Part shown: positions 59,361 through 64,000 of the stretch, one piece after another
Layout of the letters: each line of letters opens with the position of its first letter
How positions within the stretch are numbered: the stretch's first letter is position 1
Source: Bradyrhizobium elkanii USDA 76
Lineage (GTDB): Bacteria; Pseudomonadota; Alphaproteobacteria; Rhizobiales; Xanthobacteraceae
Assembly (NCBI RefSeq): GCF_023278185.1
Contig: NZ_CP066356.1
Coordinates: 6,502,001-6,566,000, forward strand
DNA: 64,000 nt
Direction of reading: 5' to 3'
The notes under the pieces: model-generated
The model's input: the letters and a program-made list of their open reading frames with translations, nothing else
What the model was told of the DNA's origin: nothing
Databases searched by the model: none
Translations under genes and position numbers: made by a program

Positions 59361-60229
59361 AGCGCCCCCTGCCTGGGATCGGTCAGCGCGCGCATCGTAT
59401 CGCCGATCAGGTTGAACGAAAGCACGGTCAGGAACATCGCGATCGCCGGAATGAAGGCGAGCCGCGGCGCCACCTCGAGGCTTTCACGGCCCTCCCCGAT
59501 CATGCTGCCCCAGCTCGAGATCGGCGGCGGCACGCCGAGGCCGAGGAACGACAGCGACCCCTCGACCACGATGGTGACGGCGACGCCGAGCAGGAAGAAG
59601 GCGAGCAGCGGCAGCATCACATTGGGCAGCAGCTCGCGCAGCAGGATGCGCGCATGCGTGGCGCCGAGCGCCTGCGCCGCGATGACGAACTCGCGCCGCG
59701 CCAGCGACAAGGTCGCCGCCCGCGCCACTCGCATGAAGGCGGGAATGCCGAGCACGCCGAGGATGCAGGTCAGATTGAAGATCGACTGGCCGAGATAGGC
59801 GGTGACCGCAAGCGCCAGGATCAGCGGCGGGAACGCCAGCAGCACGTCCATGCTGCCGACCACGAAGGATTCGAACCGGCCGCGGAAATAGCCCGCGAGC
59901 ATGCCGAGCGCGCCGCCGATGGTGACACCGATCATCGGTGCGCAGAGGCCGACGATCAGCGAGATGCGCGCGCCATAGATCAACCGCGACAGCTCGTCAC
60001 GGCCGAGACCGTCGGTGCCGAGCCAATGCTCGGCCGAAATCGGCGCCCGCCGCTCCAGCATGTCCATGTCGGTCGGGCTCGGCAGCGGCAGCAGGTCGGC
60101 AAAGATCGCGACCGCGAACACCAGCGCCATCCAGCCGACCGCGATCCAGAACAGCATGCCGAGCCCGCGGCGGCGCCGGACCGGCGTCGCACCGGCCTCT
60201 TCCTCGAGGCTGAGCTCAAGCGTGGCCAT
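59357..60229 (-). CDS. Peptide/nickel ABC transporter permease, DppC/OppC type
   Basis: A 290-residue membrane protein with about six helices. The N-terminal part LLPLPSPTDMDMLERRAPISAEHWLGTDGLGRDELSRLIYGARISL and the EAA loop EFVIAAQALGATHARILLRELLPN are diagnostic. It overlaps the upstream DppB-type gene by 14 bases. Confidence 0.95.
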
Positions 60230-61166
60230 GGCGGATCCTCGGATCGAGAAGGGCGTAGAGCATGTCGACGACGAAGTTCATGATCACGAAGCCCGCGGCA
60301 ACCAGCAGCACCACGCCCTGCAGGATGATCAGATCGCGGGTATAGATCGCGCCGACCAGGAGGCGGCCGATCCCCGGCAAGGCGAAAATCGACTCGACGA
60401 TGACGGCGCCGCCGATCAGGCGGCCGATATTGATGCCGGTGATGGTGACGAGCGTCAGCGACGACGGCTTCAGCGCGTGCACGAACAGGATGCGCGACGG
60501 CTTGAGGCCCTTCGCCTTGGCGAGCGCGATATAGTCCTCCTGCAGCGCCGCGATCATGTCTGAGCGCAGCACGCGCATGATGCCCGGCCATTCCGCAAGT
60601 CCGAGGGTCAGCGCCGGCAGCACCATGAAGCGCAGATTGGCGACCGGGTCCTCGGTGAACGGCACATAGCCGGTCGCCGGCAGCAGGCGCAGCTCGACCG
60701 CAAACAGGTAGATCAGCAGGATCGCGGACAGGAAGGTCGGCACCGACAGCATGCCGAATGCCGAGCCGGTCATGAAGCGGTCGAACGCGCTGCCGGCCTT
60801 GGCCGCGCAGGCGATCGCGAGCGGCACGCCGATCGCAAGCCCGATCAGCTCGGCCAGGATCATCAGCTCGAACGAGATCGGGACGCGTTCGCTGACCGCC
60901 TGCAACACGGTCTGCCCGGTGCGAAAGGACCGTCCGAAATCACCCTGCAAGATGTGCCACAGCCAGCCGAGATAGCGCAGCCAAATCGGCTGATCGAGCC
61001 CCATGTCGTGACGCAGGGCCGCAACGTTCTCGGGCGTCGCCTGGTCGCCGAGGATCACGTAGGCCAGATCGCCGGGCAACAGCGAGGCGATCACGAAGGT
61101 CAGCACCGAGACCGCGATCAGCACTGGTACAAGGTACAGCAGCCTGCGCGCGACGAAGAACAGCAT
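60216..61166 (-). CDS. Peptide/nickel ABC transporter permease, DppB/OppB type
   Basis: A 316-residue membrane protein. The N-terminal LLYLVPVLIAVSVLTFVIASLLPGD, the LGLDQPIWLRYLGWL and FGRSF stretches, and the end FALPGIGRLLVGAIYTRDLIILQGVVLLVAAGFVIMNFVVDMLYALLDPRIR are all family-typical. It starts 6 bases after the binding-protein stop. Confidence 0.95.
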   Translation of the reverse strand: MLFFVARRLLYLVPVLIAVSVLTFVIASLLPGDLAYVILGDQATPENVAALRHDMGLDQPIWLRYLGWLWHILQGDFGRSFRTGQTVLQAVSERVPISFELMILAELIGLAIGVPLAIACAAKAGSAFDRFMTGSAFGMLSVPTFLSAILLIYLFAVELRLLPATGYVPFTEDPVANLRFMVLPALTLGLAEWPGIMRVLRSDMIAALQEDYIALAKAKGLKPSRILFVHALKPSSLTLVTITGINIGRLIGGAVIVESIFALPGIGRLLVGAIYTRDLIILQGVVLLVAAGFVIMNFVVDMLYALLDPRIRHGHA

Positions 61167-61172
61167 GAAAGG

Positions 61173-62714
61173 CTATTCCTTCCAGGCGTAGGAGACGTCG
61201 AGCACCCCGTTGAACATCTTCGGCACGCCCTTCACCTTCGCGCTCGAGATCGCGTAGTAGGTGTTCTGGAAGGTCCAGAACCAGATCGCCTCCTTGTTGA
61301 TCAGTCGGCTGATCGCGCAGTAATCCTCGGTACGCTGGGCAACGTCGGCGGTGGTCCGCGCATGCTCCAGCAGCCGGTCCAGCTCCGGATTGGAGTAGTT
61401 CGCCAGCGCCACCGGGCTGCCGGTGTGGAAATTGGCGTACATCTGCGGATCGGGATCGGCGAGATCGACGATGCGCCAGGGCGTCAGCTGGAACTGGCGC
61501 ATGAAGGCGCGCGGCGGAATGGTCGCCTGATCGACCTGCTCGATCTCCATATTGGCGCCGATGCGCTTCCAGAATTGCTGCAACACCTGACCACCGGTGC
61601 GGCCGCGTGGCGTCGCCGTGACCAGCATCTTGAACTCGACCGGCTTGCCGTAATCCTTGATCAACGCCTTGGCCTTTTCGACATCGTAAGGCAACGCGCC
61701 GTCATCCTTGCACTTGACCCAGGAGCCGTCGCCATAGGGATTGCTGGCCGGTCGCGCCAGGCCATTGGTGATCGCTTGCGACATCTTCGTGCGATCGAGC
61801 GCCATCACCAGTGCCTGGCGCACGCGCACGTCGTCGAACGGCGGGACCTTGGTGTTGAAGGCGGCAACTGCAGCCCCCGAGCCCTGATAGGTATGCACGG
61901 TTAGACTGGTGTCCTTGCGCGCCTTGATAATGTTGTCGGCGTCGGCCTCATCGTCCCAGATGATGTCGGCCTCGCCCGATTGCAGCGAGGCAAAGCGCGA
62001 CTGCGCATCCGGCAGCGGCTTTAAGATGATGCGATCGAGATAGGGCTTGCCCTTGTCCCAGTAATCCGGATTCTTCTCCAGCAACATGCGGTCGCCGGCG
62101 GTCCAGGATTTCAGGATGTAGGGTCCGGTGCCGACCGGGTTGCGGTTGTAGTCGTCGCCTTTGGTCTTCCATGCGGTCGGCGACTGCATGACGTTGTTGG
62201 AGCTCTGGATCGACTGGGTCGCCGGGAAGTTCACCGACGGGTCGCTGAAATTATAGCGCACCGTGAGGTCATCGATGACGTCCACGCTCTTGATGCTGGT
62301 GATGTAGAACGCGCATCGGCACTTGTTGGCCGGATCCTTCTGACGGTCGAAATTCTCCTTCACCGCCTGCGCATTGAACGGCGTGCCGTCGTGGAATTTG
62401 ACGCCCGGCCGCAGCTTGATGGTCCAGGTCTTGAAGTCCTCGGCATGCTCCCAGGACAGCGCGAGCTTCGGTGCCGGCTCGCCCTTGTCGTCGAGCGTCA
62501 TCAGCGTGTCGAAGATCGCGGCCGCGGCGGTGTTGGCCGACGTGTCGTAGACGCCGACCTTGAGCGGGTCGAAGCCCGGAATGTCCAGTTCCTGGCCGAC
62601 GGTGAGCGTGCCGCCCTGCTTCTGCGCATGGGCCGGTGCAGCTGACATCGTCGCACCGAATCCCGCCACAAGAAATATGCACGCAACTGCGCGCGCGCGC
62701 CCGACCAGCTTCAT
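61173..62714 (-). CDS. Peptide/nickel ABC transporter substrate-binding protein (family 5)
   Basis: A 513-residue periplasmic protein with signal peptide (KLVGRARAVACIFLVAGFGATMSAAPAHA). The mature protein shows GGTLTVGQELDIPGFDPLK, LALSWEHAEDFKTWTIKLRPGVKFHDGTPFNA and NPVGTGPYILKSW, the hallmarks of family 5. It is first in the operon and determines the ligand, which could be a peptide, nickel chelate or opine-like compound. Unlike three other transport operons in the window, no hairpin separates it from the permease gene. Confidence 0.95.
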   Translation of the reverse strand: MKLVGRARAVACIFLVAGFGATMSAAPAHAQKQGGTLTVGQELDIPGFDPLKVGVYDTSANTAAAAIFDTLMTLDDKGEPAPKLALSWEHAEDFKTWTIKLRPGVKFHDGTPFNAQAVKENFDRQKDPANKCRCAFYITSIKSVDVIDDLTVRYNFSDPSVNFPATQSIQSSNNVMQSPTAWKTKGDDYNRNPVGTGPYILKSWTAGDRMLLEKNPDYWDKGKPYLDRIILKPLPDAQSRFASLQSGEADIIWDDEADADNIIKARKDTSLTVHTYQGSGAAVAAFNTKVPPFDDVRVRQALVMALDRTKMSQAITNGLARPASNPYGDGSWVKCKDDGALPYDVEKAKALIKDYGKPVEFKMLVTATPRGRTGGQVLQQFWKRIGANMEIEQVDQATIPPRAFMRQFQLTPWRIVDLADPDPQMYANFHTGSPVALANYSNPELDRLLEHARTTADVAQRTEDYCAISRLINKEAIWFWTFQNTYYAISSAKVKGVPKMFNGVLDVSYAWKE

Positions 62715-62832
62715 CGATGCTCCCTCCCAGGTGGGCGACGTCCGGTGTTCCGGATCGTCGTCTGTTGGGCGGCAGATTGTCCGGAATCGCCGCGCGCGAC
62801 AAGACCGTAATACGGATGAAAAGCCGCAGGGC

Positions 62833-62868
62833 GATCACGATGCGATCTCGTGAGCTCGCATCGTGATC
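62833..62868. repeat. 13-bp-arm inverted repeat upstream of the peptide transporter operon
   Basis: GATCACGATGCGA and TCGCATCGTGATC around TCTCGTGAGC. The arms are perfect. It lies 119 bases upstream of the binding-protein start and 77 bases downstream of the CoA-transferase stop, with a GAGCATGATC-family fragment next to it. Confidence 0.8.
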
Positions 62869-62882
62869 TGATCTACGTGTTT

Positions 62883-62907
62883 GAGCATGATCTTTCGGAA
62901 AACCGGC
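62883..62907. repeat. Partial GAGCATGATC-family repeat
   Basis: GAGCATGATC, then TTTCGGAAAACCGG, matches the left part of the element at 49779. The expected right half is missing. Confidence 0.6.
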
Positions 62908-62944
62908 ACCCACTTTGCGCGAACGCGGCCCTCCGGGTCCGGCT

Positions 62945-64000
62945 CTAACTACGCGCCGTCTTCGCCGGTTGCGCTGCGAAGCCTGCAATCTGATCCTCGG
63001 AGAGGCCGATCTCCTTCAGATAGAACAGCGTGTGCTCGCCGAGCGTCGACATCCGCTTACGTGCGCCGACCGCAGCGCCGGACATGCGGAACGGCAGATT
63101 GAGCACCTTGAAGCTGCCGCCGCCGTCCGCAACCTCGGCCAGCGCGCCGCGATGGGCGACTTGCGGATCGGCAAGCGCCTCGCGCACGGTGCGATAGGCC
63201 GACGACGGCACGCCATATTCATTGAGCGCGGCAAGGCAGGCCTGCGTGCTGACCGAGCGCGACCACGCCTCCACGCCCTCCATCAGGCCCGCCCAGTTGT
63301 CCCGTCGATCGGAATATTTGGCGAAGCGCGGATCGGACACCCAATCGGGACGGCCGATCACCTGCATCAGGTTCTGGAACGTCTTCTCGCTGGCGATCGC
63401 CACCATCACGTAGCCGTCGGTGGTTTCGATCGGGCCGAACATCGGACGCTGGGTTTGCTTCACCTCGAATTGCGACCATTGCAACTCGTTCAGGGTCAGG
63501 CTCAGCATCGATTCCAGCATCGAGACGTCGATGTGCTGGCCCTTGCCGCTGGCGGCGCGCTGGTAGAGCGCAGCCGAGATCGCACCGAAGGCGTAGACGC
63601 CGGTCAGCACGTCGGCGTGGTAGATGCCGCAATAGTCCGGCCGGCTGCGGCCCGGCTGATAGGCGAGATGCGCCATCTCGTAGCCTGAGGCGGCATGGAT
63701 CACCGGCGCATAGGCCGGCAATTCCGCCGACGGGCCGGTCTGGCCGTAGCCGGAGATCGAGCAAAAGATCAGCTTCGGATTGATGTCGCGGACCGAGGCG
63801 TAATCGAGCTTCAGCCGCCGCATCACGCCGGGACGGAAATTCTCCACCAGCACGTCGGCGGTGGCGATCAGCCGGCGCACGGCTTCGACGCCGGCCGGCG
63901 ACTTCAGGTCGAGCACCAGGCTGTTCTTGCCGATATTGAGCTGGCCGAAAGCCGTCGAGCAATTGTTGCGCACCGGCGGCCGCGTCCGCATCGTCTCGCC
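62945..64000 (-). CDS. Family III CoA-transferase (CaiB/BaiF), partial
   Basis: At least 351 residues; the N-terminus lies beyond the right edge and the frame continues open to it. The first ATG in the window (63991) is internal, because NNCSTAFGQLNIGKNSLVLDLKSPAG is normally near residue 60-70. Family features are DVLVENFRPGVMRRLKLDYASV, LIFCSISGYGQTGP, GIYHADVLTGVYAFGAISAALYQRAASGKGQHIDVSMLESM and FGPIETTDGYVMVAI. The catalytic Asp is expected just before the visible part or in DVLTG. It transfers CoA between carboxylic acids. It lies upstream of the peptide transporter operon on the same strand. Confidence 0.92.
   Translation of the reverse strand, partial: GETMRTRPPVRNNCSTAFGQLNIGKNSLVLDLKSPAGVEAVRRLIATADVLVENFRPGVMRRLKLDYASVRDINPKLIFCSISGYGQTGPSAELPAYAPVIHAASGYEMAHLAYQPGRSRPDYCGIYHADVLTGVYAFGAISAALYQRAASGKGQHIDVSMLESMLSLTLNELQWSQFEVKQTQRPMFGPIETTDGYVMVAIASEKTFQNLMQVIGRPDWVSDPRFAKYSDRRDNWAGLMEGVEAWSRSVSTQACLAALNEYGVPSSAYRTVREALADPQVAHRGALAEVADGGGSFKVLNLPFRMSGAAVGARKRMSTLGEHTLFYLKEIGLSEDQIAGFAAQPAKTARS

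Overview
The window comes from a high-GC alphaproteobacterium, most likely Bradyrhizobium or a close relative. The grounds are the gene content (many ABC and TRAP transporters, sugar-acid and aromatic catabolism, nitrate ABC uptake, a HWE-type histidine kinase, a single-domain globin, an autotransporter) and several families of intergenic palindromes, notably the GTCCCGGCGAAGGCCGGGAC type, that are typical of Bradyrhizobium intergenic DNA. The assignment rests on recognition, not on a search. I see no rRNA, tRNA, CRISPR array, prophage or insertion sequence. The region reads as ordinary chromosomal metabolism with few signs of recent transfer. Two genes are cut by the window edges: an oxidoreductase at the left and a CoA-transferase at the right.

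Layout. 1-5000 (minus): a NitT/TauT-type ABC transporter (permease, binding protein, ATPase) running into an enolase-superfamily enzyme and a Gfo/Idh/MocA oxidoreductase. 5.2-7.1 kb: TetR regulator and two-domain VOC protein. 7.3-9.1 kb (plus): two PfkB sugar kinases. 9.2-11.5 kb: ferredoxin-reductase-like flavoprotein and enoyl-CoA hydratase. 11.5-26.7 kb: a sugar-acid region with dctPQM TRAP transporter, IlvD/Edd dehydratase, GntR regulator, IalB-like protein, uronate dehydrogenase, SMP-30 lactonase, aldehyde dehydrogenase, an AceE/transketolase-like enzyme with divergent Lrp regulator, a 35-residue membrane protein, and a XylX-like dehydratase. 26.9-33 kb: PPK2, then an amino-acid uptake and oxidation cluster (binding protein, permease, DadA-like oxidase, SDR, MDR). 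33.1-37.1 kb: a 1317-residue autotransporter. 37.2-43.2 kb: EamA exporter, aldo/keto reductase, aldehyde dehydrogenase with a divergent ModE-HTH plus binding-protein-domain regulator, and a second SMP-30 protein. 43.4-47.0 kb: nitrate ABC transporter nrtABD with a globin gene behind it. 47.4-52.8 kb: intradiol dioxygenase, family VIII-type serine hydrolase, HWE sensor kinase, and dctA behind a near-perfect sigma-54 promoter. 52.9-55.0 kb: small AT-hook-like protein, XRE regulator, His-rich secreted protein. 55.1-57.3 kb: isocitrate/isopropylmalate dehydrogenase family member and zinc alcohol dehydrogenase. 57.4-62.7 kb: complete five-gene peptide/nickel ABC operon. 62.9-64 kb: family III CoA-transferase.

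How the genes fit together. The clearest regulatory story is a repeated palindrome TTATTGNCAATAA. It occurs twice between the GntR gene and the IlvD/Edd gene and once upstream of dctP, which joins regulator, TRAP transporter and dehydratase into one likely regulon. With uronate dehydrogenase, lactonase, aldehyde dehydrogenase and XylX-like dehydratase nearby, the region has most steps of an oxidative (Weimberg-like) sugar-acid route. The nrt promoter has a sigma-54-like element, an NtrC-like palindrome and a 31-bp perfect palindrome. In three transport operons a strong hairpin sits directly after the binding-protein gene and before the membrane or ATPase gene. No wholly new system stands out. 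The strongest leads are the palindrome regulon, the nrt-globin unit without a reductase, the palindrome-rich gap at 53.2-53.8 kb and the evidence for palindromes inserting into genes and into each other.
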